From positions 1,860,001 to 1,924,000 of the forward strand of contig NZ_JALEBG010000001.1 in the NCBI RefSeq assembly GCF_022758235.1: a stretch of DNA of 64,000 nucleotides. The letters run 5' to 3'. Both the position numbers and the translations under genes were made by a program. Positions within the stretch are counted from its first letter, which is position 1. The number at the start of each line of letters is the position of its first letter. Shown piece after piece: positions 35,029 through 44,740 of this stretch. Under the pieces are notes generated by a model. The model did not search any database and was not told where the DNA came from. It saw nothing but the letters and a program-made list of their open reading frames with translations. Source of the stretch: Pontibacter liquoris. Its GTDB lineage: Bacteria; Bacteroidota; Bacteroidia; Cytophagales; Hymenobacteraceae.

Positions 35029-38007
35029 ATGAAGAAGTACATTTTACTTTTATTTCTTTCCTTGCTCTATGTTCCCTTTTTATATGCGCAGAATACCATT
35101 ACCGTGCAGGGTAATGTTACGGACGCAACTACGGGGCAGCCGCTTATTGGAGCAGGCGTGTCGGTGAAGGGCACCAGCACAGGAACGCAAACCGACGCTA
35201 CAGGCGCATTTACCCTTTCGGCCCCGGCCGATGGAACCCTTGTAGTGGATTACTTAGGCTATAACCGGCAGGAAGTACCGATCAATAACCAGACGACCCT
35301 GAACGTGAAGCTAGGGGTAAATGCCGAACAGCTGAAGGAAGTGGTTGTGGTAGGATATGGTACCCAGGAGAAACGCGACGTAACTGGTTCGATCTCTTCA
35401 GTGAAAGGCGAAACCATCGCCAGGCAGGCTACTCAGAACCCGGTTAGTGCACTACAGGGAAAAGTAGCCGGCGTACAGATCACCAATTCGGGAGCGCCTG
35501 GTTCCTCTCCGCAGATCCGTATCCGTGGGGTAGGTTCTGCTCAGGGCGGTACACAACCGCTTTATGTGGTAGATGGTACCTTTGTAAGCGACCTGAGCTT
35601 TCTGAACCCGGCGGATATCGAGTCGATGGAGATTTTGAAAGATGCTTCGAGTGCGGCTATTTACGGGGTGCGGGCAGCAAATGGCGTGGTACTGGTCACC
35701 ACCAAGCGTGGCGCAGCCGGCCAAATGCGGGTGAGCTATAACGGGTATGTGGGCACGCAGCGCGTTACCAATAAGCTGGAACTGGCCAATGCGCAGGAAT
35801 ATGCAACCCTGATCAACGAGAAACAAGGCACCAACCAGGTGGGTGCAAACAACCCCTCCACCGACTGGTATGATCAGATACTGCGGAATGCCCTGGTGCA
35901 CAACCACCAGGTAATGGCCGCAGGTGGCTCGGATAAAGTGACCTACACGCTTAGCGCAGGCTATTTAAACCAAGAAGGCATTGTGAAAGGCAATGATTAT
36001 GAAAAGATTACCGCCCGCCTGCAAACCGATATTAACTTCACAAAGAACATCAAGGTTGGGTATAGCGCCATCTTCTACGACTATAAATCCAATGATATTC
36101 CGAGCACTATCTTTTACCAGGCTTTTGTCGCGCCTCCGGTACTTCCGATTTTTAAAGCTAATGGCAACTACGGCGATCCTGCTGATATCGGATTGGGCGA
36201 CTTTGCCAACCCGCAGGCATCTCTCGACTGGTATAACCAGAAATCGCAGGGGCAGCGCCTGAATGGTAATGCGTTTGCCGAAATCTCGTTCCTGGATGCG
36301 CTCACATTCCGCACCAGCTTAGGTATCGATTATGGTATTGATCAATACCGCAATTACATAGCGGCCGATTCGCTGACCACAGTGCAGAAAGCCCAGCGCA
36401 GCACCTTAACCAAATCGCGCAGCAAAACCACAAGCTGGCTGTGGGAAAACACGCTTACCTACAATAAGACTATTGGTGACAATGATATAACCGCGCTGGT
36501 GGGTATTTCCTCTCAGGAAAACCGCTCGGAGCTGTTCGCGGGGTCTGCCAACGATGTGCCATTTGAATCGGAAGCCAACCTTTACCTAAGCCTGGGTGAC
36601 CCGGAAACGTTTGACATAACAAATACCGGCGACCGCTATACTTTTGCTTCCTACTTTGGCCGCGTGAACTATAGCTTCCAGGACAAGTACCTGCTTACAG
36701 CTACGCTGCGTTACGATGGTTCCTCCAAGTTTCCGAAAAGCGACCGCTGGGACTATTTTCCCTCTATCGGTTTGGGCTGGCGTGTAACAGAAGAATCCTT
36801 TATGAAGAACCAGACTATATTCGATAACCTGAAATTGCGGGCTAGCTGGGGAAAACTCGGTAACAACCAGATCCCGTCCAATATTTTTACGCTGTTAGTA
36901 TCAGACCCAGGCAGCTATACTGCCGTTTTTGGAGGAGTGCCCTCTATCGGCAGAAGTATAGCTAGTATTGTACCACCTACGCTGTTGTGGGAGAATGTGA
37001 AGGAAACAGACCTGGGTGCGGAGATGGGCTTTTTAAATAATCGCCTGACACTGGAGGCCGACTGGTATAATAAGAAAACCGAGAATGCCATTTTTACAGT
37101 TCCGATTTTAGGTTCTGCAGGCCTCTTAAGCAACGAAATAACCGGCAACTTTGCCACATTCCGTAACCGTGGTTTTGAGGTAGTGGCAGGCTGGAGCGAC
37201 AATGTGGGTGATGATTTCAGCTACAACTTAGGTGTGAATATCTCTACCAATAAGAATGAGGTTACAGAGCTCACCACCGGCAACAATGCGCTGTTCAATG
37301 GCAATTTACCTGTAGGGGGTTACCAGGTGACCATCTCGCGTGTGGGCGACCCGATCGGCTCCTACTATGGCTACATTGTAGACGGTATTTTCCAGAATGA
37401 ACAGGAGATTGCCGAATCTGCACAGGCAAACAGTGGTTCCATAGCGCCGGGTGATTTTCGCTACAGAGATCTGAACGGCGATGGCGTAATTGATAGCAGA
37501 GACAAAACAATCATTGGCAATCCGAATGCCGGGCTGGTCTATGGTTTCAACTCCGGCTTTACTTACAAGAGTTTCGACCTGCAGGTGGATGTTCAGGGAG
37601 TGGCTGACGTGGATGTATATAACGGAAATCGCAATACGCGCTACGGCAACGAAAATTACTCCAAGGACTTTTATGACAACCGCTGGCACGGCGCCGGAAC
37701 TTCCAATTCATATCCTTCTGCCGACCTGACCGGCGGCAACCTGGACCCGAATGATTTCTATGTGGAAAGTGGCGCTTACGTTCGATTGAGAAATATACAA
37801 CTGGGCTACAACCTGCCCACAGGCGTGATTGAGAAGTGGAAAATGCAAGCTTTCCGGGTGTATGTGAACGCGCAGAATGCCATAACGCTGTTCGATTATA
37901 ATGGCTTTTCGCCTGAGATCGGTGGATCGCCCATCAGCCAGGGCGTGGACCTGAATGTTTACCCGCTTTCGGCTACTTACAATTTAGGCGTTAACGTTAC
38001 TTTCTAA
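35029..38007 (+). CDS. SusC/RagA-type TonB-dependent outer membrane transporter
   Basis: The 992-residue protein imports oligosaccharides through the outer membrane. It has a signal peptide (MKKYILLLFLSLLYVPFLYAQ), a carboxypeptidase-regulatory-like domain at about residues 22-105, the TonB-box-like VVVVGYGTQEKRDVTGSIS, a plug domain and a beta-barrel ending in Phe. No STN domain is present, so it is unlikely to signal to an anti-sigma factor. It is the first gene of the glucan locus. A TATACTTTA element lies 17-25 bases before the start, but no consensus promoter was found. Confidence 0.95.
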   Translation: MKKYILLLFLSLLYVPFLYAQNTITVQGNVTDATTGQPLIGAGVSVKGTSTGTQTDATGAFTLSAPADGTLVVDYLGYNRQEVPINNQTTLNVKLGVNAEQLKEVVVVGYGTQEKRDVTGSISSVKGETIARQATQNPVSALQGKVAGVQITNSGAPGSSPQIRIRGVGSAQGGTQPLYVVDGTFVSDLSFLNPADIESMEILKDASSAAIYGVRAANGVVLVTTKRGAAGQMRVSYNGYVGTQRVTNKLELANAQEYATLINEKQGTNQVGANNPSTDWYDQILRNALVHNHQVMAAGGSDKVTYTLSAGYLNQEGIVKGNDYEKITARLQTDINFTKNIKVGYSAIFYDYKSNDIPSTIFYQAFVAPPVLPIFKANGNYGDPADIGLGDFANPQASLDWYNQKSQGQRLNGNAFAEISFLDALTFRTSLGIDYGIDQYRNYIAADSLTTVQKAQRSTLTKSRSKTTSWLWENTLTYNKTIGDNDITALVGISSQENRSELFAGSANDVPFESEANLYLSLGDPETFDITNTGDRYTFASYFGRVNYSFQDKYLLTATLRYDGSSKFPKSDRWDYFPSIGLGWRVTEESFMKNQTIFDNLKLRASWGKLGNNQIPSNIFTLLVSDPGSYTAVFGGVPSIGRSIASIVPPTLLWENVKETDLGAEMGFLNNRLTLEADWYNKKTENAIFTVPILGSAGLLSNEITGNFATFRNRGFEVVAGWSDNVGDDFSYNLGVNISTNKNEVTELTTGNNALFNGNLPVGGYQVTISRVGDPIGSYYGYIVDGIFQNEQEIAESAQANSGSIAPGDFRYRDLNGDGVIDSRDKTIIGNPNAGLVYGFNSGFTYKSFDLQVDVQGVADVDVYNGNRNTRYGNENYSKDFYDNRWHGAGTSNSYPSADLTGGNLDPNDFYVESGAYVRLRNIQLGYNLPTGVIEKWKMQAFRVYVNAQNAITLFDYNGFSPEIGGSPISQGVDLNVYPLSATYNLGVNVTF

Positions 38008-38026
38008 TAAGCACTAAGTTAATCAT

Positions 38027-39508
38027 ATGAAAAATATAGTTTTTAAAACGAAGCGCAATACGCTACTTCTGGCCGGGGTGCTAGCCCTGGGTGGCCTCTA
38101 TTCCTGCGGTGATTCCTTTTTGGATGTGGAGCCAGAAGGAAGCACAGTCAGCGAGAATTTTTTTGTAACATCCGACCAGGCAATCCAATCCGTGAGCGCT
38201 ATTTATGGTAACCTGAAGGACTTTAACGTGTTTGTTTTCCCTTGGCTGGCTGTTACTACCATATCCTCCGATAATGCCGAGAAAGGCAGCGTTCCCGGCG
38301 ATGCCGGTTTTCTGGATACCTTCGATGACTTTACGCTTACCTCTACCGAAGGGCAGCTGAATGGCTTCTGGACAGGCCAATACCAAGGCATTAACCTGGC
38401 CAACCAGTCCATTACAAATATCCCAGCCATTTCAATGGACGAGAACCTGAAAGCCCGCCTCATTGCCGAAGCCAAATTTCTGCGGGCCTTCCACTACTTC
38501 AACCTGGTCAGAACCTTCGGTGGAGTGCCCTTGCGAACCAGTGTACCTGTAGGAAAAGAACAGGAAACGCCCGAGCAACTAAACCCAGCCCGTGCATCGC
38601 GTGAGGAAGTCTATGCGCAGATTATAGCGGATCTGACAGAAGCGGTACAGGTGCTGCCACCCAGCTATGATGCCGCCAACGTAGGCCGCGCAACGAAAGG
38701 GGCAGCCCTGGCGCTGCTGGCTAAAGTGCAGATGTACCAAAGCAACTGGAATGAAGTTATGAGCCTGACCCAGCAGGTAATTGGCTTAGGGTATTCGTTG
38801 ACTCCTAAGTATGCTGATATCTTTAAACTTTCCGGCGAGAATAACCAGGAGTCGATCTTTGAGGTGCAGGCGCAGACGATTCCGGGTAACTGCGATGCCT
38901 CCAATAGCCAGTGGTCAGAAGTACAGGGCGTGCGCAACCAGTTTGGATGGGGCTTTGTAGAGCCAACCCAGGACCTGGTTGATGCCTTTGAGAAAGGGGA
39001 CGAACGCATGGAGGTCACCATCCTGTTCAGAGGAGAAAAGACGCCAGAAGGGGATGTGATCACTACTACTGCACCAAACCCACGTTATAACCAGAAAGCA
39101 TACGTGCCCAGCTTCGTAACCCAGGAGTGTGGCTATGGCAAAGATCAGAACATCCGGGTGATCCGCTATGCCGAGGTGCTGCTGATGCATGCCGAAGCTG
39201 CCAACGAACTGGGCAATACGCAGGAGGCGCTGGATGCCCTGAACCAGGTACGTGAAAGAGCGGGTCTGACCCCGGCAACAACTACTTCGCAGGAAGAGCT
39301 TCGCATGATCATCTGGCACGAGCGCCGCGTGGAGCTGGCCCTGGAAAATGGCGACCGTTTCTTCGATCTGGTGCGCCAGGGCAGAGCAGCAGAAGTATTG
39401 CAGGCGCAAGGCAAGCATTTTGTAGCAGGCAAAAACGAAGTGTTTCCCATCCCGCAGCGGCAAATCGATCTGAGCGGAGGAGTTTTAACCCAGAACCCCG
39501 GTTATTAA
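38027..39508 (+). CDS. SusD/RagB-type surface glycan-binding lipoprotein
   Basis: The 493-residue lipoprotein (signal ending LYSCG) forms the lid of the SusC transporter and binds the glycan. The SusD pattern is clear: FLDVEPEG at the mature start, TPR-like helices with AEAKFLRAFHYFNLVRTFGGVPL, and the C-terminal IRYAEVLLMHAEAANELG to HERRVELALENGDRFFDLVR. It follows susC with a 19-base gap. Confidence 0.96.
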   Translation: MKNIVFKTKRNTLLLAGVLALGGLYSCGDSFLDVEPEGSTVSENFFVTSDQAIQSVSAIYGNLKDFNVFVFPWLAVTTISSDNAEKGSVPGDAGFLDTFDDFTLTSTEGQLNGFWTGQYQGINLANQSITNIPAISMDENLKARLIAEAKFLRAFHYFNLVRTFGGVPLRTSVPVGKEQETPEQLNPARASREEVYAQIIADLTEAVQVLPPSYDAANVGRATKGAALALLAKVQMYQSNWNEVMSLTQQVIGLGYSLTPKYADIFKLSGENNQESIFEVQAQTIPGNCDASNSQWSEVQGVRNQFGWGFVEPTQDLVDAFEKGDERMEVTILFRGEKTPEGDVITTTAPNPRYNQKAYVPSFVTQECGYGKDQNIRVIRYAEVLLMHAEAANELGNTQEALDALNQVRERAGLTPATTTSQEELRMIIWHERRVELALENGDRFFDLVRQGRAAEVLQAQGKHFVAGKNEVFPIPQRQIDLSGGVLTQNPGY

Positions 39509-39519
39509 TAGCAACAGGT

Positions 39520-39561
39520 TTCAAAACGTGCGGCGCCCTAAAAAGCGTCGTACGTTTTGAA
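39520..39561 (+). terminator. Long hairpin after susD without a U-tract
   Basis: The arms 39520-39536 and 39545-39561 pair over 17 bases (two G-T pairs) with an 8-base loop. No run of T follows, so it may limit read-through or protect the susCD messenger end from decay rather than stop transcription. GH144 copy 1 begins 24 bases later. Confidence 0.6.
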
Positions 39562-39585
39562 CTTAATAGCCGTTTATACTTCTAA

Positions 39586-41205
39586 ATGAGACTAAGAAAA
39601 TGCGGGTTGCTGCTTGTTTTTTGCTGCTGGATGGCATCTTGTAAGGAGGAGGAAAATAGGCCTGCGAAAGTTCCGGCAACGCCCGAAGTACCAGCATCCC
39701 CAACGGTGGATGAGGATAAAGCGCTACTGGATGAGGTGCAGCAGGCCACCCTGGGTTATTTCTGGGAATATGCTCATCCCACGTCTGGTATGGCGCGGGA
39801 GCGTACAGGTTCCGGCGATGTGGTAACGACTGGGGGCACCGGTTTCGGCGTGCAGGCGATCATTGTGGGCGTAAACCGCGGCTGGATAAGCAGAACCGAA
39901 GCAGTAGCGCGATTAACCAAACTGACAACTTTTCTGGCTAGTGCCGATCGGTTTCATGGCGCCTGGCCGCACTGGATTAATGGCAATTCGGGCCGTGTCA
40001 TTCCTTTCGGTACGAAAGACAATGGAGGCGACCTGGTGGAAACAGCCTACCTGATAAACGGCCTGCTTACGGCGCGCGCATATTTTAACGGGGCAGGAGC
40101 AGAGGCCGAACTGCGTGATAAAATAGCCCAACTTTGGGAATCGGTGGAGTGGGACTGGTACGCTTCCCGCGGGGATGGCTTACTATACTGGCATTGGAGC
40201 CCCACCTATACCTGGAAGATGAACATGCCCATCCGGGGGTGGAACGAGGCCCTGAATACCTATATCCTGGCCCTTTCTTCTCCCACGCATCCGATTACGG
40301 CAGCTACCTATCAGAATACATGGATAGGGCAGAACTTTGGTGCAGCGCAGCAGTATGGCGGCTATACTTTAAAGATGGGGCCCAATTTTGGAGGACCATT
40401 ATTCTTTGCCCATTATTCCTTCCTGAGCCTCGATCCGAAACAACTGGAAGACAGCTATACTTCTTATTGGCTGCAGAATATAAACCATACCATGGCCAAC
40501 CGCTCGTATTGCCTTTATTTCGCCCCAAAAGCATACGGCTACTCCGATAATTACTGGGGCCTGACGGCTTCTGATGACCCTGATGGCTACAGGGCCCATG
40601 CTCCCGGAAACGATAACGGCACGATATCCCCGACGGCTGCCCTTTCGTCTTTCCCCTACACACCCTACTACAGCATGCAGGCGTTGCGCTATTTTTATGG
40701 TAGCCTCAAAAATCAACTGGCCGGAACCTATGGTTTAAAAAATGCCCACAATAAAGCCCGGAATTGGGTCGCAACAGATCACCTGGCCATCGACCAGGGG
40801 CCGATCGTGGTGATGATCGAAAACTACAGAAGCGGCTTGCTCTGGGGCCTTTTTACGGAGCTGCCCGAGATATATGCTGGTTTAGTTAAGGCAGGTATGC
40901 ATCAGCCAACTTATGCGACGGGTTTTCCGCTGGCTGTGCCCGATATGCAGAAAGGCTGGACAGACCTGCTACGTCATCCTGACCGGGATGCCTACCAGGT
41001 AGCTGTGGCCACGAGCGAGGGGGGAAGTTATACCCTGGAACTCATAAAAGTGGATGGTGCCCTGGCAGAAATCATCTGGGACAAGCAGGTGCAGCCAAAT
41101 GGCTTGCAGCAGGTGGAGTTTGGCAAAGAAGTAATACCGGGCAAGTATAAACTGGTGCTAAGCACGGCTGCTGTTGCAAAAGAACTTGTGGTTTACCTGC
41201 ACTAG
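39586..41205 (+). CDS. GH144 endo-beta-1,2-glucanase, copy 1, lipoprotein
   Basis: The 539-residue lipoprotein (signal ending WMASC) belongs to the glycoamylase-like family now called GH144, whose studied Chitinophaga member cuts linear beta-1,2-glucan. The three acidic residues proposed for catalysis there (Asp139, Glu142, Glu211) match Asp149, Glu152 and Glu221 here, in GGDLVETA and GWNEALN, with the same spacing. Aromatic-rich segments such as VEWDWY and YWHWSP line the barrel. A C-terminal extension of about 100 residues (from AVPDMQKGW) looks like a beta-sandwich. It should act at the cell surface or in the periplasm. Confidence 0.88.
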   Translation: MRLRKCGLLLVFCCWMASCKEEENRPAKVPATPEVPASPTVDEDKALLDEVQQATLGYFWEYAHPTSGMARERTGSGDVVTTGGTGFGVQAIIVGVNRGWISRTEAVARLTKLTTFLASADRFHGAWPHWINGNSGRVIPFGTKDNGGDLVETAYLINGLLTARAYFNGAGAEAELRDKIAQLWESVEWDWYASRGDGLLYWHWSPTYTWKMNMPIRGWNEALNTYILALSSPTHPITAATYQNTWIGQNFGAAQQYGGYTLKMGPNFGGPLFFAHYSFLSLDPKQLEDSYTSYWLQNINHTMANRSYCLYFAPKAYGYSDNYWGLTASDDPDGYRAHAPGNDNGTISPTAALSSFPYTPYYSMQALRYFYGSLKNQLAGTYGLKNAHNKARNWVATDHLAIDQGPIVVMIENYRSGLLWGLFTELPEIYAGLVKAGMHQPTYATGFPLAVPDMQKGWTDLLRHPDRDAYQVAVATSEGGSYTLELIKVDGALAEIIWDKQVQPNGLQQVEFGKEVIPGKYKLVLSTAAVAKELVVYLH

Positions 41206-41314
41206 TATGGCTGTAAATACGTAATTTTTAAATTGATCCTGTAACTTCATTTTAATCTGGTAACTAGTGATTTACAAGCCTGTACGCTGGCTATACTTTA
41301 AAGAAGCTCGAACT

Positions 41315-42706
41315 ATGAGAAAACCGTTATACTTACTCCTCTCACTGCCTCTGTGGCTGTATAGCTGTCATAACAAGAGTGCTGATACTTCAGCCACAGC
41401 AACCACTGATATAGTTGCAAGCGATACAACCACATCAGCACCTGACACCGCCAGGCTCAGCGACGAAGAACTCCTCACCAAAGTGCAGCAAAACACTTTT
41501 CAGTACTTCTGGGATGGTGCCGAGCCAAACTCCGGCGCTGCCCCTGAGCGCATTCACCTCGACAATGAGTACCCGCAGAACGATCAACGTGTGGTGGCTA
41601 TCGGGGCAACAGGCTTTGGCATGATGGGCATTCTGGTAGGTATAGAGCGCGGCTTCATTACCCGTGAGCAGGGTTTCCGGCGCCTGCAGCAGATCACGAA
41701 TTTCCTGGAGAAAGCTGACCGCTTTCATGGTGCCTGGCCGCATTGGTTGGAAGGAGAAACGGGCAAAGTAAAGCCTTTCAGTAAGAACGATGACGGTGGC
41801 GATCTGGTGGAAACAGCTTTTCTAGTCCAGGGCATGTTGTGTGTGCGGCAGTATTTTGCCCAGGGCAATGCCGAAGAGAAAGCGCTGGCAGCGCAGCTCG
41901 ATAAGCTCTGGCGCGGGGTGGAATGGGACTGGTACCGTAATGGTCAAAATGTGCTCTACTGGCATTGGTCTCCGGATAAGGCCTGGGTGATGAATTTCCC
42001 CGTGAAGGGGTATAACGAGTGCCTTGTGATGTATGTGCTGGCAGCGGCCTCGCCTACGCACACCGTGCCTGCCGAAGTATACCACGAAGGCTGGGCCCGC
42101 AACGGCGCCATCCGCGCCAATGCTACCCCTTACGGCTATAAGATCGCGCTGGCACATAATGATCATCCCGGCAGTGTCGGGCCACTGTTCTGGGCGCATT
42201 ATTCTTATCTTGGCCTCGATCCGCTAGGTCTCAAAGACCGCTATGCCGATTACTGGGAGCATAATAAGAATCATACCTTGGTGAATGTGGCTTATGCAAA
42301 AGACAACCCGAAACATTTTAAAGGGTATGGCGAAAATTGCTGGGGCCTCACCTCCAGCTACTCCGTAGATGGGTACGCCGGCCACAGTCCCACCAATGAT
42401 CTGGGTGTGATTTCTCCGACGGCTGCCATTTCCTCTTATCCTTACACGCCCGGGGAGTCCATGAAAGTGATCCGGCATCTGTATGAAGACCTGGGAAAAA
42501 AAGTATGGGGCAAGTATGGCTTTTATGATGCCTTCAGCGAGGAAAAGAATTGGTTTCCGCAGCGCTACCTCGGCATCGACCAGGGACCGGAAGTGGTAAT
42601 GCTGGAAAATGCCCGCAGCGGCCTGCTCTGGGATTTGTTTATGAGCTGCCCTGAAGTACAAACTGGCCTCCGGAAGCTGGATTTTGAAAGCCCAAAATTA
42701 AAGTGA
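41315..42706 (+). CDS. GH144 endo-beta-1,2-glucanase, copy 2, lipoprotein
   Basis: From the ATG at 41315 the protein has 463 residues, with a lipoprotein signal ending LYSCH; the frame runs upstream to a GTG at 41267, but those residues weaken the signal. The acidic trio is Asp163, Glu166 and Glu235 (GGDLVETAFL and GYNECL), with Trp replaced by Tyr before the last. A Thr/Ala/Ser-rich spacer follows the lipid anchor. It is about 110 bases after copy 1 and 13 bases before the GH43 gene, so one transcript is likely. Confidence 0.88.
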   Translation: MRKPLYLLLSLPLWLYSCHNKSADTSATATTDIVASDTTTSAPDTARLSDEELLTKVQQNTFQYFWDGAEPNSGAAPERIHLDNEYPQNDQRVVAIGATGFGMMGILVGIERGFITREQGFRRLQQITNFLEKADRFHGAWPHWLEGETGKVKPFSKNDDGGDLVETAFLVQGMLCVRQYFAQGNAEEKALAAQLDKLWRGVEWDWYRNGQNVLYWHWSPDKAWVMNFPVKGYNECLVMYVLAAASPTHTVPAEVYHEGWARNGAIRANATPYGYKIALAHNDHPGSVGPLFWAHYSYLGLDPLGLKDRYADYWEHNKNHTLVNVAYAKDNPKHFKGYGENCWGLTSSYSVDGYAGHSPTNDLGVISPTAAISSYPYTPGESMKVIRHLYEDLGKKVWGKYGFYDAFSEEKNWFPQRYLGIDQGPEVVMLENARSGLLWDLFMSCPEVQTGLRKLDFESPKLK

Positions 42707-42719
42707 TAAATTAATTCCT

Positions 42720-44453
42720 ATGAAGAAACAGCTTTACCTTTTATACTTTGTTTTTGCTTTTTGGCCTGTTGTAAGCGCCTTCGGGCAGGCACCGCCACAG
42801 CAGATGCGTACGTATTGCAATCCGCTGAACATAGATTATACATACGCTATTTATAATTCGAATCAGGATATCTCATACCGTTCGGGTGCTGATCCTGCCG
42901 TGGTGAAATTCCGGGACGAATATTACATGTTTGTTACCCGTTCCATGGGCTACTGGCATTCCACGGACCTGCTGCACTGGAACTTTATCACGCCCGAAAA
43001 ATGGTATTTCCAGGGCTCCAACGCCCCAGCCGCGCATAACTACAAAGATTCCGTGCTGTATGTGGCCGGTGACCCATCAGGTTCCATGAGCATTCTGTAT
43101 ACGGATAATCCGAAAAAAGGCGACTGGAAAGGCGTGCCTTCCATCCTGAACGATCTGCAGGACCCTGACCTGTTTATAGATGATGACGGGCAGGCGTATA
43201 TGTACTGGGGATCATCCAATGTTTTCCCGATCCGGGCTAAGACGCTGGAGCGAAACCACCGTTTCCGGCCTTCTGAGAAAACTTATGAACTGTTTAAGCT
43301 TGATCCCGCCAAACATGGTTGGGATCGGTTCGGCGAAAACCACGCCGATACGGCCCGCGGCTACATCGAAGGCCCCTGGATGACAAAGCACAATGGCAAA
43401 TACTACCTGCAGTATGCAGCGCCGGGCACGGAATTTAACGTGTATGGCGATGGCGTATACATCAGCGAGCATCCGCTGGGGCCTTTTACCTACGCACCCA
43501 ACAACCCGATATCCTATAAGCCGGGCGGCTTTGCCAACGGGGCAGGCCACGGCAGCACGGTGGTAGGTCCGAACGGCCATTATTGGCATTTCGCTTCTGC
43601 CTCCATCTCGGTTAATGTGAACTGGGAGCGGCGCATCAACATGTTCCCGGCGTATTTCGATAAAGACGATCTGATGTACGTCAACACCTATTTTGGCGAC
43701 TACCCGCATTTTGCGCCGGATGCATCGGAAAAGCCGGGGCAGTTTGCGGGCTGGATGGTGCTCTCTTATAACAAACCGGTTAAAGTGTCGTCTACCCTTG
43801 AAAAATTCGGAGCCGAAAACCTGGTGGACGAGAACATCCGAACTTTCTGGGTAGCCGAAAAGAACGATGACCAGCAGTGGATAGAGATCGATCTGCAGAA
43901 ACCTGCTAAAGTATACGCCGTGCAGGTAAACTACCATGACTATAAATCGGATATCTATGGTAAAGTGCCCGGGCTGTATCACCAGTATGTAATCGAAGGG
44001 TCCAAAGACGGCAAAAGCTGGATAACGTTGGTGGACCGGAAAGAAAACAAAAAAGATGTACCCAATGATTATGTGGAGCTGCCAACCCCAGCCACAGTAA
44101 GGTATGTACGCTACCGAAATCGCAATGTTCCTACTCCTAATCTGGCTATTTCGGGCCTACGCGTGTTTGGTATCGGGCAAGGCAAAGTGCCTTCGCAGGT
44201 AAAAAAGTTCGCCGTTAAGCGGGAACAGGACCGCCGTAATGCGCGCATCTCCTGGGAAAAACAACCCGGCAGCCAAGGCTATAACGTGCTCTGGGGCATT
44301 GCGCCGGACAAACTCTATAGCTCCTGGATGGTGTATGGCGACAATTCACTCTACCTGCGAAGCCTGAACGTAGAGCAGCAGTATTATTTTGCTGTGGAGT
44401 CATTTAATGAGAATGGCGTGTCCAAAAGAACGAAAGTGATGAAGGTAGAATAG
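42720..44453 (+). CDS. GH43-family hydrolase with discoidin-like and fibronectin-like domains
   Basis: The 577-residue exported protein has a signal peptide and a five-bladed GH43 propeller. The catalytic residues are visible as Asp58 (GADPAVV), Asp148 (QDPDLF) and Glu217 (YIEGPWM). From about residue 350 a discoidin-like (F5/8 type C, CBM32-like) domain begins (ENLVDENIRTFWVAE to VRYVRYRN), and the last 80 residues look like fibronectin type III. GH43 usually cuts arabinosides, xylosides or galactosides, so its role in a beta-1,2-glucan locus is unclear; it may remove side groups. Confidence 0.88.
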   Translation: MKKQLYLLYFVFAFWPVVSAFGQAPPQQMRTYCNPLNIDYTYAIYNSNQDISYRSGADPAVVKFRDEYYMFVTRSMGYWHSTDLLHWNFITPEKWYFQGSNAPAAHNYKDSVLYVAGDPSGSMSILYTDNPKKGDWKGVPSILNDLQDPDLFIDDDGQAYMYWGSSNVFPIRAKTLERNHRFRPSEKTYELFKLDPAKHGWDRFGENHADTARGYIEGPWMTKHNGKYYLQYAAPGTEFNVYGDGVYISEHPLGPFTYAPNNPISYKPGGFANGAGHGSTVVGPNGHYWHFASASISVNVNWERRINMFPAYFDKDDLMYVNTYFGDYPHFAPDASEKPGQFAGWMVLSYNKPVKVSSTLEKFGAENLVDENIRTFWVAEKNDDQQWIEIDLQKPAKVYAVQVNYHDYKSDIYGKVPGLYHQYVIEGSKDGKSWITLVDRKENKKDVPNDYVELPTPATVRYVRYRNRNVPTPNLAISGLRVFGIGQGKVPSQVKKFAVKREQDRRNARISWEKQPGSQGYNVLWGIAPDKLYSSWMVYGDNSLYLRSLNVEQQYYFAVESFNENGVSKRTKVMKVE

Positions 44454-44740
44454 GTTCGTTCTCCTGGTGTATAGGAAGCGTTTCCCTTAGAAGTGGTTGC
44501 CTACAGATAAAGACGGAAGTGTTTTGAGGGCGTGCAATCTCGTAAGCGGTTATACTTCGGGCGGTTACCCCAATCGAATTATACATCCGACTGGATACGT
44601 AAGACACGGGTTACAAACCCGCGTCAGCAAATCAGGAGCTATTTAAAAGGGCAGGAGTGAAGCTGTTGGAAAGCAGTTACGCTACTGGCTTAGGCAAAAT
44701 AAACTTTAGCACGCATTACAGCTATATGGCTTCACAACGT

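Noticed and set aside
44609..44621. GGTTACAAACCCG present here and at 31304-31316
   Set aside because: In 64 kb dozens of shared 13-mers are expected by chance, and the flanks differ; two copies do not make a repeat family.
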